Positions 15,484 to 24,302 of a stretch of 64,000 nucleotides of DNA are shown here, piece after piece. Where the stretch lies: the NCBI GenBank assembly GCA_050259235.1, contig JBLNAG010000002.1, positions 248,001-312,000 on the forward strand. Direction: 5' to 3'. The stretch is from UBA5364 sp050259235 (lineage in GTDB: Bacteria > Bacillota_I > Bacilli_A > RF39 > UBA660). Below the pieces are notes generated by a model, which saw only the letters and a list, made by a program, of their open reading frames with translations, had not been told where the DNA came from and searched no databases. The translations under genes and the position numbers were made by a program. The stretch's first letter is position 1, and the number at the start of each line of letters is the position of its first letter.

Positions 15484-18400
15484 GACCGACACCTCTTTCC
15501 TCATCCAATTCTTCTGATAATCCCATTACTTTATTAAACATTTCTTTTTTTACACCTTCTAAAGATTCTGCATTTAATGTCACTTCATCTTTAGACAACT
15601 GATTAAGTGCTAATCTAATCTGAGCTTCAACTTGTTTTGAAATATCAATTTTTTGTTCTTCATTATCAACTACCGTATTAAATAATAAGTCGGCAATTTT
15701 AACTTGTTTGCCTTGAATTTCGTATATAATACCAAAATTAGGATTCATCATTATTCTAGTTGTACTTGGATTTAAACCATAATTACCACCAATTAGACTA
15801 ACTAATTTACTTTCATCATATTCATAATCTTGAATTGCGGTATGAAGATTTCTATTATTTTTTTTCGTAATTAGTTCTAATTTCTCTAACGTCAATAACT
15901 GTTGAGGCTTAATATTTTGATTGGTATATTCAATGTATTCATCATTATGAACAGTTGGAGTATCACCAGTATATTCTTGTTTAACAGGAATTTCTTCTAA
16001 AACATATTGTACTGTTGAATCACTAGTATATATTCCTCTTTGAAGTGGAACAGGTGGTGTAAATTCAAGGGGTCTTGCTACTTTACTGGAATCCATATTA
16101 GTATTTCTTTTAATTGATGCAGCAATATCGTTATATCCTAGACCTACTGTAACTTTTTTTATTCTTAATCCTTCATATTGTTCTATAGTAATTTTACCTT
16201 CATCTAATAATTTCTTATACACTATTTCATCTTGCTCAATTAAATCATGAGCTGCCAACTTATATAAATTGTAGATTTCATCAGTAAATCCTTCTCTCTC
16301 ATTATTAGGGTTTTCTCTAGTAGCCCTAGTAAATGCCTTTTCTGGTACTTCAATATTATCAAAGCATACAACATTCTTGTTTCGCCATACCCAACTTTGA
16401 GCAATAGGTTGTCCATTTTCATCTTTAATCACAAATACTCGTCCATGCTTATCAACCATACTATGTTCCATTGACATTTCAGCTGCATTGCCCAATTCTT
16501 GGCAACAATCAGTTAAGGTACCGATAGCAACCGCTAGCGGATCATCTAATCTTAATATTTCATAAGTATATTTTCCTTCTGTTTTCTCAACTCTCGGAAT
16601 ACTACTAAATACTCTTACCTTCCCATGATTATATATTTGTTGTAATGTATCAAAATCCTTTTGTGAATAACCCGCTATACTAGATACTTCTGATAATCTT
16701 TCATTCCCAACATTTACATTAACAAATCTATTGGTTTGAACATAACTTATTGCTAAATCTAATGTTAAAACACGATTACTATTAATAGCTTTTATTTCAC
16801 TAAATTGTTTTTGGATACTTGCTATATAACTTGTATATTCTGGTTTACTAATGATATCTTCCATATTATTCAAAAGAAAATCTCTAAAAGTTGGATCATA
16901 TTGCATTGCAAATCCACCAAATATTTGATGGGCTTTATAAGTATCTATAACTTTTGAATTAGGGTATAACTCAAATAATGACCTAATAAGTTCTTTCGAT
17001 TTATTCATATCTTGACTATTAACACTAAGAGTGAAAGAGCCATCTTCATTTTTCCTATACAATTGTGAAAATATTCCAATACTATCTTTAACAATGATTC
17101 CATCCTGCTTTAACGTTTCTCTTAATTGATCATAGTATTCTTTACCTCTAAAAGTTGGATTACTAGTTGTTTCTAAATCATCAATACTAGAAATAGAACC
17201 ACTATCTAAAACATTTAATGTTCTAGGAATACCATTTAAAAATTCATCTAGTTTTTTTTGTCCAACCATATCTCCATCAAACACACCAAAGGAATAACTT
17301 AATTTTAATAACACATCTTTAGTATCTTGAGTTTTATTATATCTTGGATTTTTCATTAATCTTGACCATGATTTAGCATTGGTAAAATATTTGTCCGCTT
17401 GATTAATAGGAAAACCTTGCATTACAACATAATCTGGAACAAATTTTCTGCCAGTCAAATTATACCAATCATTTAGAAGTTGTATTTGATTATTTCCAAT
17501 CATCTTATCAACGGTTTCAGTCTTATTAACTGCAAGTTTTAAAGCATTATCACCTAATAAATCAAAATATTGTTCATATCGTTGTCCTTGATAATTCTTC
17601 TTTAGAAAGGCTGTTTTAAGGGATTTGTTTTGAAGATATGGTAACCAATCTTGATGCTTCTTTATCTGACTAAAATCAATTTGATAATTAGAATTTGTTT
17701 GATAAAAATAATCTTTAAGTTCTTGCGGAGCATCATCATCAAGAAATAATTCCGGATGAGCTTTTTTTAAAAATTCCGGAGCATTCTCTTGATACTTAAT
17801 AATGCCTTTTGCCGAATTATCATAAATTACTTTTTCAATTTTGGACTTTAATTCTTCTTCACTTATATTTTCTTTAAAATCAATACTTTCACTTATTTTC
17901 TCAAAATACATTCCATAAGTAGAAACTAGTTTTAAAAATTTTTCATTACCTAGTACATCTATTAAATCAAACTCACTATTCTTTTTATTATTTATACTAT
18001 TTAAACTTACTGTTTTATTTTGATTATACTTACTAAAAGCAACTTTTAAATTTTTATTTTTTAAAATATTAACTAAATTAGGATTTAATCTAATATTTTC
18101 AAAAGTTAAACTTCTAGTATAAAAACTATCTTTTATAGTTTGATCAACTGATGATTCTAAAAATATATCTGGATATTCTTTTTTAAATATCTCAGGTAGG
18201 TTTTCATCATATACCATATTACTATTACGAAGAATACCATTATAAATAGCTCGACGAAATTGCCTATCTGTTCCTTCTTTATCTAATGCTACATCAAAAG
18301 CGTCATGTGATAAATCACTAGATAAATCTCCATAATCGGCAATTAAATTCAAGAATTCTTCATCACCATGCTTTGTAATATAAAAATCCATAAAACTAAA

Positions 18401-20317
18401 TTTTTGAGTAAGCTGATAACCTTTATCTTTATCATTAATAGCGCCTTTACGTATAGAAGTATAACAACTTGCTTCAAAATCATATCGAATAGTAGATGGT
18501 AAATCTTTACCTATTAGGTATTTAATCCAATCTCTATGTTCTTTTAAATTCTTAGGTTGTATTTGTCTTTTATAAAAAGCATTTCTAAGTTCTATAGGAG
18601 CATTAATATCAATAAATATTTCAGGATGATTATCTCTAAATTTTCCTTCAATAAAATCATAATCAGGATAATCTGTAAAAAAATTGGCTTTCTTCATATC
18701 TAATAACATTAAAGCAATGTTATTTTGAAATTGTTCATAACTTTCATTAATAGCTTTTTTAAATTTATTATTATTTCTACTATTATTTAAAAAGTTTCCA
18801 ATCATATCTAAATATTGTAGTTCTTTTGAATAGTCATATTTCTTAAATGAAAAGAATCCTGTCTCCTTTTCAAATTGTTGTAAATTATGAATACCAAATG
18901 ATGAAAAAATATCATTTTGTCTTTGATCCATCACAACGGTTCTTTTTTTTAAATTATTGAAATCTTCAATTGTTTCAATTTTTTCAATAACATTATAATT
19001 TAACGATGAAACCCAACTAGGAAAACGATATCCTTTTTTAGTCATACCATTTTCATCAATTATTTCATATTCTTCAAATATTATATCTTCGTAGTTTTTT
19101 ATTAAATAAGTAGATACCGCTTTTGCAAAAACATCTTCACGATTAAAATTTGGATTATTATCTCTTGCTAAATTAAAATATTCTTCTAACATTCCTTTAA
19201 AACCATGTGGAAGTCTCATAAGATATCTATTATTTTCTTCCAAATTTAAAAGACGACTAAAAATAATACTATGATTATTAATTAATTCTAAAAACTCATT
19301 CATTCCACATGATTCAACAATTTTTTTTATATCAAAGTCATCAATAAAATTATTTAATGGTATACTACTTAAAATCTTATTGTAATTAATAAGATCATCT
19401 AAAGAAAGTTTTTTTCTAAAGAATCTCTCTTTTACATCTTCAGGAACATCAACATCTATAAGAAATAAATTTGGATAAGTATCTTTAAATCCTTCAGTAT
19501 ACTCATCAAATCTAATATCTCTATATTTAACATTAACTATTCTACTAAATAGTTCTTCTCTAACAATCTTAATTATTTCATTAACATCATTAGTACTCTT
19601 TATCCTAGAATAAAAATTTTCCATCTTTTTCCTGTACTCATCAGTATCATGATACTCATACCAATTAATTACATTGTTCATATCTACTATTGCATCAAAA
19701 TTATCTTCATATAGTTTTCTAATAGTTTCTATATCTAGATATTTCATTACGTTATTCAAATTTACCTTTTTATCAGGCTCAATATCAATGTGTGTCCCAA
19801 CACCCTTTTCTTTTAACTCATTTAATTGATCTTCATTCATATCATATAAATCAGAGAATTTTAAAGTATTAGAAGCAAACTTATCTTTAATATTCTTTGA
19901 AAATAATGATGATAAAAACAAGTTAGGGAATTTTTGTACTGTCTCAATATCAAAATTATCCTCATAGAGTTTGCAATAAGAATTTTGTAAATTTCTTATA
20001 TTACAACCATGAGCAATTAATACTTCAGCAGCAACATCTTCTAATAATTTAAAATCAATATTAGCTTTAGTATTAGATAAATCTATTATTCTAGTATTAG
20101 GTGAACTAATTAGAGAAATTCCTTCCCATAATTCAAAAGGTATATCACTTAAATCACTATTTAATAACTTATCCTGAAAATTAGAATACTCCCTATAAAA
20201 TTCTTCATAAAATTCTTCTTCTTTAATCTCAGCATATTTATTAGAAGCCTCATCATAGATTCCCTTTAATTGATCTTTAATTTTTATAAATTCTTCTATT
20301 GTCATTTTCCCCATCAT
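15470..20317 (-). CDS. Giant 1615-residue repeat protein, unknown function
   Basis: Not recognised. No signal peptide or membrane segment, so cytoplasmic, unless exported by a route I cannot see. At least five degenerate repeats start with the pattern P(E/D/N)(L/I)F(L/I)-x6-E-L/V-(K/R)-x3-FY near residues 132, 284, 565, 716 and 855. Each continues into a helical HxxW/KNKxLKxAF section; spacing is about 140-280 residues. A different domain follows from about 1090. Near 1260-1320 it has a compact block with TDCCQELGNAAE, HGRVFVIKDENGQPIAQSW and NVVCFDNIEVP, resembling the core of a small enzyme fold. Starts three bases after GGTGAT. Confidence 0.75.
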   Translation of the reverse strand: MMGKMTIEEFIKIKDQLKGIYDEASNKYAEIKEEEFYEEFYREYSNFQDKLLNSDLSDIPFELWEGISLISSPNTRIIDLSNTKANIDFKLLEDVAAEVLIAHGCNIRNLQNSYCKLYEDNFDIETVQKFPNLFLSSLFSKNIKDKFASNTLKFSDLYDMNEDQLNELKEKGVGTHIDIEPDKKVNLNNVMKYLDIETIRKLYEDNFDAIVDMNNVINWYEYHDTDEYRKKMENFYSRIKSTNDVNEIIKIVREELFSRIVNVKYRDIRFDEYTEGFKDTYPNLFLIDVDVPEDVKERFFRKKLSLDDLINYNKILSSIPLNNFIDDFDIKKIVESCGMNEFLELINNHSIIFSRLLNLEENNRYLMRLPHGFKGMLEEYFNLARDNNPNFNREDVFAKAVSTYLIKNYEDIIFEEYEIIDENGMTKKGYRFPSWVSSLNYNVIEKIETIEDFNNLKKRTVVMDQRQNDIFSSFGIHNLQQFEKETGFFSFKKYDYSKELQYLDMIGNFLNNSRNNNKFKKAINESYEQFQNNIALMLLDMKKANFFTDYPDYDFIEGKFRDNHPEIFIDINAPIELRNAFYKRQIQPKNLKEHRDWIKYLIGKDLPSTIRYDFEASCYTSIRKGAINDKDKGYQLTQKFSFMDFYITKHGDEEFLNLIADYGDLSSDLSHDAFDVALDKEGTDRQFRRAIYNGILRNSNMVYDENLPEIFKKEYPDIFLESSVDQTIKDSFYTRSLTFENIRLNPNLVNILKNKNLKVAFSKYNQNKTVSLNSINNKKNSEFDLIDVLGNEKFLKLVSTYGMYFEKISESIDFKENISEEELKSKIEKVIYDNSAKGIIKYQENAPEFLKKAHPELFLDDDAPQELKDYFYQTNSNYQIDFSQIKKHQDWLPYLQNKSLKTAFLKKNYQGQRYEQYFDLLGDNALKLAVNKTETVDKMIGNNQIQLLNDWYNLTGRKFVPDYVVMQGFPINQADKYFTNAKSWSRLMKNPRYNKTQDTKDVLLKLSYSFGVFDGDMVGQKKLDEFLNGIPRTLNVLDSGSISSIDDLETTSNPTFRGKEYYDQLRETLKQDGIIVKDSIGIFSQLYRKNEDGSFTLSVNSQDMNKSKELIRSLFELYPNSKVIDTYKAHQIFGGFAMQYDPTFRDFLLNNMEDIISKPEYTSYIASIQKQFSEIKAINSNRVLTLDLAISYVQTNRFVNVNVGNERLSEVSSIAGYSQKDFDTLQQIYNHGKVRVFSSIPRVEKTEGKYTYEILRLDDPLAVAIGTLTDCCQELGNAAEMSMEHSMVDKHGRVFVIKDENGQPIAQSWVWRNKNVVCFDNIEVPEKAFTRATRENPNNEREGFTDEIYNLYKLAAHDLIEQDEIVYKKLLDEGKITIEQYEGLRIKKVTVGLGYNDIAASIKRNTNMDSSKVARPLEFTPPVPLQRGIYTSDSTVQYVLEEIPVKQEYTGDTPTVHNDEYIEYTNQNIKPQQLLTLEKLELITKKNNRNLHTAIQDYEYDESKLVSLIGGNYGLNPSTTRIMMNPNFGIIYEIQGKQVKIADLLFNTVVDNEEQKIDISKQVEAQIRLALNQLSKDEVTLNAESLEGVKKEMFNKVMGLSEELDEERGVGHASR

Positions 20318-20363
20318 ACTATCACCTATTATAAATAATTATAACACATTTTAATAACTTAAA

Positions 20364-20393
20364 TAAAAAAAATATAAACACAAGTTTATATTT
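20364..20393 (-). terminator. Rho-independent terminator
   Basis: AAATATAAAC, loop TTGT, GTTTATATTT then T-run on the minus strand, directly after the stop at 20394. Confidence 0.8.
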
Positions 20394-21179
20394 TTAATTA
20401 GTATAATTGTCATAAATATCTTTAAATAATTCATTAACATCTTCATCAATATCATATATAGCATTCTTAGAATGATCATTAGCATCAACTACTTTGAAAG
20501 CTAAATTATCATTATAATTAAAAATCATTAAAGTATAACCTTTACCATCTAATGTATAATAACCAGATATTACGTAATGATCAACAGTAGAATTTTCACC
20601 AATATTAGTATTAATTTCAACTCTTTTTAGTTCTCTATCAAAAGAATAATTTAAAAATTGAATAGCATTATTTATCTTCTTACTATCACAATATCCAATA
20701 CCATTATTCACATAACATCTATCAATATTTACTGAGTCTATTTTTGCTTTACTTATGACATCAACCATCCAGTCTTCATCTAAAACAAATTCATTTTCAC
20801 ATAAATTACCTTTAGTATAGTTTAAATAAATCTTATTAAATGGAAAATCCTTCTCAATTTGATATCTAGTTATAGTAATATCTAAATCTTTATCATAAAA
20901 ATACCCTTCGTCATAACATGACTGTAAGTTTTCAACATACTTACTTAAAATAGGTTGTACTTTTTTAACACTCTTCAAAGTACTAAAAGTAGCTATAGAT
21001 TTTTTTTCTTTATTAAAATACGAAAACAATGGCAATGGTATTTTAACCATTTCACCAGAAGAATTTTTTATTTCATAATATTCCTTATAAAAAGTTTTAT
21101 TACTAAATGTAATAATCGATAGAATAACTATTTTAATTAAAACGATTACTAAGATAATCATTAATATTTTTTTCTTCAT
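20394..21179 (-). CDS. Membrane-anchored extracytoplasmic protein, unknown
   Basis: Not recognised. The 261-residue product has an N-terminal anchor (residues 4-25, ILMIILVIVLIKIVILSIITF) and a soluble outside domain rich in Asp, Asn and Tyr with four Cys (positions near 88, 127, 155 and 164) that could pair. Starts behind GGAGGAAATATG; its ATG overlaps the stop of the 54-residue gene upstream (ATGA), so the two are translationally coupled. Confidence 0.75.
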   Translation of the reverse strand: MKKKILMIILVIVLIKIVILSIITFSNKTFYKEYYEIKNSSGEMVKIPLPLFSYFNKEKKSIATFSTLKSVKKVQPILSKYVENLQSCYDEGYFYDKDLDITITRYQIEKDFPFNKIYLNYTKGNLCENEFVLDEDWMVDVISKAKIDSVNIDRCYVNNGIGYCDSKKINNAIQFLNYSFDRELKRVEINTNIGENSTVDHYVISGYYTLDGKGYTLMIFNYNDNLAFKVVDANDHSKNAIYDIDEDVNELFKDIYDNYTN

Positions 21180-21340
21180 ATTTCCTCCAACTCATAATTA
21201 ATTTTTTTAATTCTTGCATTTAAAGATTCAACATTTTCTTTTTTAATTTCTCTAACAATTATATCAAAATCTTTCTTACTTATTTTAAATAAAGCTTCCA
21301 ATGAATTAGCTCTTACAATCTTACTTTCATTTTTATCCAT
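21176..21340 (-). CDS. 54-residue charged helical protein coupled to 20394-21179
   Basis: ATG 21338-21340 begins MDKNESKIVRANSLEALFKI, followed by an amphipathic Lys/Glu helix to LEEI. The stop overlaps the next start as ATGA. Its own ribosome site is weak (GTGGATA). However, an eight-codon frame (21333-21359) with a strong AGGTGATAAT site ends inside its first codons, so initiation may depend on that leader. Function unknown; a small cytoplasmic partner of the anchored protein is one guess. A frameshift joining leader and gene is the alternative. Confidence 0.6.
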   Translation of the reverse strand: MDKNESKIVRANSLEALFKISKKDFDIIVREIKKENVESLNARIKKINYELEEI

Positions 21341-21359
21341 TATCCACAACAGAATTCAT
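21333..21359 (-). other. Eight-codon leader frame (MNSVVDNG) with strong ribosome site
   Basis: AGGTGATAAT precedes this ATG with the spacing used by real genes here. Its stop overlaps the start of the 54-residue gene. It could couple translation or mark a frameshift. Confidence 0.4.
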
Positions 21360-21393
21360 ATTATCACCTATTATAATAATAACATAATTATAA

Positions 21394-21419
21394 AAAAATT
21401 AAACAAAAGTTTAATTTTT
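21394..21419 (-). terminator. Terminator of metK
   Basis: AAATTAAAC, loop TTTT, GTTTAATTT followed by T on the minus strand, about 30 bases after the metK stop. Confidence 0.75.
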
Positions 21420-21450
21420 TATGTAAATAGACTTTTATTTCATCATTTTA

Positions 21451-22605
21451 TTAATTCCCTTTAGTGATAAAAGTTCTTGCCTCTTCAATCAATTGCTCAA
21501 CTTTATCGAGTTTTTCCCAATTAAATTCATCTCTTCCAAAATGTCCACCTACTGAAGTTTGAAAGTAGATATCTTTTTTTAAATCTAAAGTACTAATTAT
21601 ACCTTTTGGTGTTAAATCAAAATTATTTATAATAATATCTATAATCTTGCCCTTATCTATTTTCTCAGTATTAAATGTTTCAAGAAATATTGATAATGGT
21701 TCAGCAATTCCAATTCCATAACTTAGTTGTAATTCACATTTATCACAAAGATTGGCAGCAACAATATTTTTAGTAATATATCGTGCCATATAACAAGCAC
21801 TCCTATCAACTTTAGTAGCATCTTTACCACTAAAAGCACCACCACCAATACGAGCCATTCCTCCATAAGTATCAACAACAATCTTACGACCAGTTAAACC
21901 AGTGTCTCCCTTTGGTCCACCAATAACAAATCTCCCTGTTGGATTAATAAGGTATTTATAATCTGTATTCATTTGATATTTTTTAGCAATTTCATCCATA
22001 ATATGTTTTTTAACAAATCTTTCAAATTCAATTTTATTATAGTTTTCATTGTGTTGAATAGACATTAAAATTGTATCAATTTTTAACTTTTCAGGATTAC
22101 TATAATCAATTGTAACTTGACTTTTCATATCTGGTCTAGCATCTTTAAAAATGCTATTTTTGCGTAACTTTGTAGCTAACAAAATTAGATCATGAGCTAT
22201 TGATATTGGTAAAGGCATATAATTACTTGTTTCCTTTGTTGCATAACCAAACATTATTCCTTGATCACCTGCTCCACCATTATCTACTCCAATAGCAATA
22301 TCATTAGATTGTTCATCAATAACAATCTTCACTTCACAAGTATTACCATCAATCCCCCATTCCTCATTTTCATAGCCTGCGCTACATATTACTTGTCTTG
22401 CAATACGTTCATAATCAATAATACCCTTAACTCTGATTTCACCACCAATAATTAATAAATTAGTAGTAATGTAACATTCACATGCTACTCTTGCATTTGG
22501 ATCTTGCTTAAGACATTCATCTAAGATTGCATCACTTATTTGATCACATAACTTATCTGGATGACCTTCCGAAACTGACTCTGATGTAAATAATATTTTT
22601 TCCAT
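21451..22605 (-). CDS. metK: S-adenosylmethionine synthetase
   Basis: A 384-residue enzyme of the usual length making SAM from methionine and ATP, as a tetramer in the cytoplasm. Clear family motifs: FTSESVSEGHPDKLCDQISD at the N-terminus, GEI near 55, GAGDQGIMFGYA near 110 (ATP loop), GGPKGDTGLTGRKI near 229 and GGGAFSGKDATKVDRSA near 254. Starts behind AGAGGAAAG. It is controlled by the SAM riboswitch immediately upstream and followed by its own terminator. Confidence 0.98.
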   Translation of the reverse strand: MEKILFTSESVSEGHPDKLCDQISDAILDECLKQDPNARVACECYITTNLLIIGGEIRVKGIIDYERIARQVICSAGYENEEWGIDGNTCEVKIVIDEQSNDIAIGVDNGGAGDQGIMFGYATKETSNYMPLPISIAHDLILLATKLRKNSIFKDARPDMKSQVTIDYSNPEKLKIDTILMSIQHNENYNKIEFERFVKKHIMDEIAKKYQMNTDYKYLINPTGRFVIGGPKGDTGLTGRKIVVDTYGGMARIGGGAFSGKDATKVDRSACYMARYITKNIVAANLCDKCELQLSYGIGIAEPLSIFLETFNTEKIDKGKIIDIIINNFDLTPKGIISTLDLKKDIYFQTSVGGHFGRDEFNWEKLDKVEQLIEEARTFITKGN

Positions 22606-22629
22606 TTTTCTTTCCTCTATTCTAACAAT

Positions 22630-22766
22630 AAAAAAACTTCCCAGAGGAAAGCATATTAATACTTTCTCTCATTGCTCATAGTTTCCTATGCTAAGTAAGG
22701 CACCTTCTTTATTCAAGGGTTGCCACTGCATCAACGATCTTCATCTCCACAGTTCTTAATAAGAGT
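22630..22766 (-). promoter_or_regulatory. SAM-I (S-box) riboswitch with intrinsic terminator, upstream of metK
   Basis: Minus strand. The aptamer (22667-22766) opens CTCTTATTAAGA, has GTGGAGA, then GATGCAGTGGCAACC, AAGGTGCC and closes with ATGAGAG, which pairs with the opening CTCT (P1). The 3' side of P1, GAGAGAAAG, can instead pair with CTTTCCTC as antiterminator. When SAM holds P1, the hairpin CTTTCC/GGGAAG with seven T (22630-22651) terminates transcription before metK. The internal loop differs from the commonest form (GATGAAACCCGGCAACC) but keeps GATG and GGCAACC. Confidence 0.9.
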
Positions 22767-22783
22767 TTTTAAATTGTAATTTG

Positions 22784-22812
22784 ATTTTATCATTTAATAA
22801 ATTTAATGTCAA
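22784..22812 (-). promoter_or_regulatory. Sigma-A promoter of the metK riboswitch transcript
   Basis: Minus strand TTGACA (22807-22812), 17 bases, TAAAAT (22784-22789). Predicted start near 22777, about 11 bases before the aptamer. Confidence 0.8.
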
Positions 22813-22818
22813 TTAATT

Positions 22819-23280
22819 TTATATTTTTATCTTCTCAATACCATCAGTAATAATCCAATCATCCATGTTATTTTCTCTATTGTATTTAAATGGTTCTATT
22901 TCTTTTAGATCAGAAATTTCATATACAGCCAAATATTTTTTACCTGCCCAATGATCATATTGTTCTTTTGATAGATTTAATTCTTTTTCATATTTTTTTA
23001 TGAAATTAATAGATTCTTCCAGTGTCATCTTTTCACTCTCTATTACTTTAGAAATAATTCCCTTATGAGTTACAATCATATCTCCACCAGTTTCTACAAA
23101 ATAAATAATATCATTTTCTTTTGCTCTTCCACCTAATGGACATTTTTTACCTGATGCTCCTCTTATAATCATTGTTTTTTCTTTATTCAATAATTTTTCT
23201 AATTCCTTAGCTTTATTATTTAAATAAACTAAATGTTCTGCCTTACCTTCTTTTCCTTCATACCATTCTGCTTTACTCAT
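22819..23280 (-). CDS. PUA-like (ASCH/EVE-type) small protein
   Basis: A 153-residue protein. I start it at ATG 23278-23280, five bases behind GGAGG. The middle has the pattern of the PUA-like fold used to read modified bases or RNA: MIIRGASGKKCPLGGRAKEN, IIYFVETGGDMIVTHKGIIS, then KKYLAVYEISDLKEIEPF. Assignment to a specific subfamily is uncertain. Its 5' end overlaps the DUF84-like gene by eight bases. Last gene of a three-gene operon whose other members handle nucleotides. Confidence 0.6.
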   Translation of the reverse strand: MSKAEWYEGKEGKAEHLVYLNNKAKELEKLLNKEKTMIIRGASGKKCPLGGRAKENDIIYFVETGGDMIVTHKGIISKVIESEKMTLEESINFIKKYEKELNLSKEQYDHWAGKKYLAVYEISDLKEIEPFKYNRENNMDDWIITDGIEKIKI

Positions 23281-23854
23281 GAATACCTCCAACACTTGCT
23301 ATCTTATCACTTAATAGATCTCGCTCTTTTTTAAATAAGAAAGGAATAAATGCTGAGACAATAGCATCTTTATCTACTTTACCTCTACTATATAATCCTC
23401 CTGTTAAAAAACCTGTTATTCCTTCATTTTGTTTATTGTTATCACAATTACTTATTTCACCAATTAACTCATTCAATGAGCCACCATTTTTAACAAAGTC
23501 AAACATATCTTTTCTTATTCTAATTCCTAATGATTTTCCTGTAGACTTCTTACCATTTTTATCTTCCATTATTACATAAGTAACAACAAACGGAAGTCCA
23601 TTCTCATCTAGTGAAAAACCACCTTCAATACTACATAGATAATCATAATCTAATTTGTTTTTTAATGCATAATTCTTCGCATTTTGATTTCTATTATCTG
23701 CACCTCTTATTATTTCATATCCTATAGGTTTACTAGGCACATCAGAGTCAACTTTTACACAAGTTATTTCATAATCGTTTAAACCTAAATCTACTAGCGC
23801 ATTTTCAAGGGAACGTTTCTTAGATGGGTTAGCACTTGTTAAAATTATTTTCAT
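23273..23854 (-). CDS. DUF84/YjjX-type inosine/xanthosine triphosphatase
   Basis: A 193-residue protein with the features of the non-canonical purine NTPase family. The N-terminus reads TSANPSKKRSLENAL; near residue 38 is VPSKPIGYEIIRGADNRNQN; SIEGGF lies near 75, GFLTGGLYSRGKVDKDA near 150 and a C-terminal AFIPFL follows. Such enzymes hydrolyse ITP/XTP formed by oxidative deamination and so keep them out of nucleic acids. Starts three bases after GGTGAT. It sits between a deoxyribosyltransferase-like gene and a PUA-like gene, which fits a nucleotide-hygiene role. Confidence 0.82.
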   Translation of the reverse strand: MKIILTSANPSKKRSLENALVDLGLNDYEITCVKVDSDVPSKPIGYEIIRGADNRNQNAKNYALKNKLDYDYLCSIEGGFSLDENGLPFVVTYVIMEDKNGKKSTGKSLGIRIRKDMFDFVKNGGSLNELIGEISNCDNNKQNEGITGFLTGGLYSRGKVDKDAIVSAFIPFLFKKERDLLSDKIASVGGIHE

Positions 23855-23864
23855 AAAATCACCT

Positions 23865-24224
23865 CTATTTTAATATTAGATTTAATATATCTATCAATTC
23901 TTCATTTGTTTCATATTCATATAATTTATTAGTAACTGCTTTTATTGAATTGCTAACTTTATTTCCTTTTTTATAAATACAATAGATTGGAACACCACTA
24001 TCATATGCCCATCCCAATTCAATTCCAAGACCTGTTGCTGGTAGAGACACTTCAGCAATAAATAAATCTAAATTATTGTAAAAATCTCTACTATTATTAG
24101 CATGACTATCTTTTTCATGTGGTAAGATAAAATTATAATTACTATCTTTTCCAAACTCTCTTATTGGTTTATATAATTCATCAATGTAATTTATATCTTT
24201 TGAATGACCAATATAAATATTCAT
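23865..24224 (-). CDS. Nucleoside 2-deoxyribosyltransferase-like protein
   Basis: A 119-residue protein starting at ATG 24222-24224 behind AGGTGAT; the GTG inside that site is not the start. It has the Rossmann-like pattern of the family. MNIYIGHSKD leads, SRDFYNNLDLFIAEVS carries the conserved Asp, and TGLGIELGWAYDSGVP contains the catalytic-type Glu, followed by IYCIYKKG. Relatives cleave or transfer the base of deoxynucleosides or of damaged nucleotides (DNPH1/RCL group). First gene of the three-gene operon. Confidence 0.8.
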   Translation of the reverse strand: MNIYIGHSKDINYIDELYKPIREFGKDSNYNFILPHEKDSHANNSRDFYNNLDLFIAEVSLPATGLGIELGWAYDSGVPIYCIYKKGNKVSNSIKAVTNKLYEYETNEELIDILNLILK

Positions 24225-24248
24225 AAATATCACCTATTTTTAATTATA

Positions 24249-24278
24249 ACAAAAACCCTAATATTTTGCACTAGGGTT
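24249..24278 (-). terminator. Rho-independent terminator of the DUF2935 gene
   Basis: AACCCTA / TAGGGTT hairpin followed by T on the minus strand. Confidence 0.8.
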
Positions 24279-24302
24279 GCCTAATATAAATTTATGATTA
24301 AA

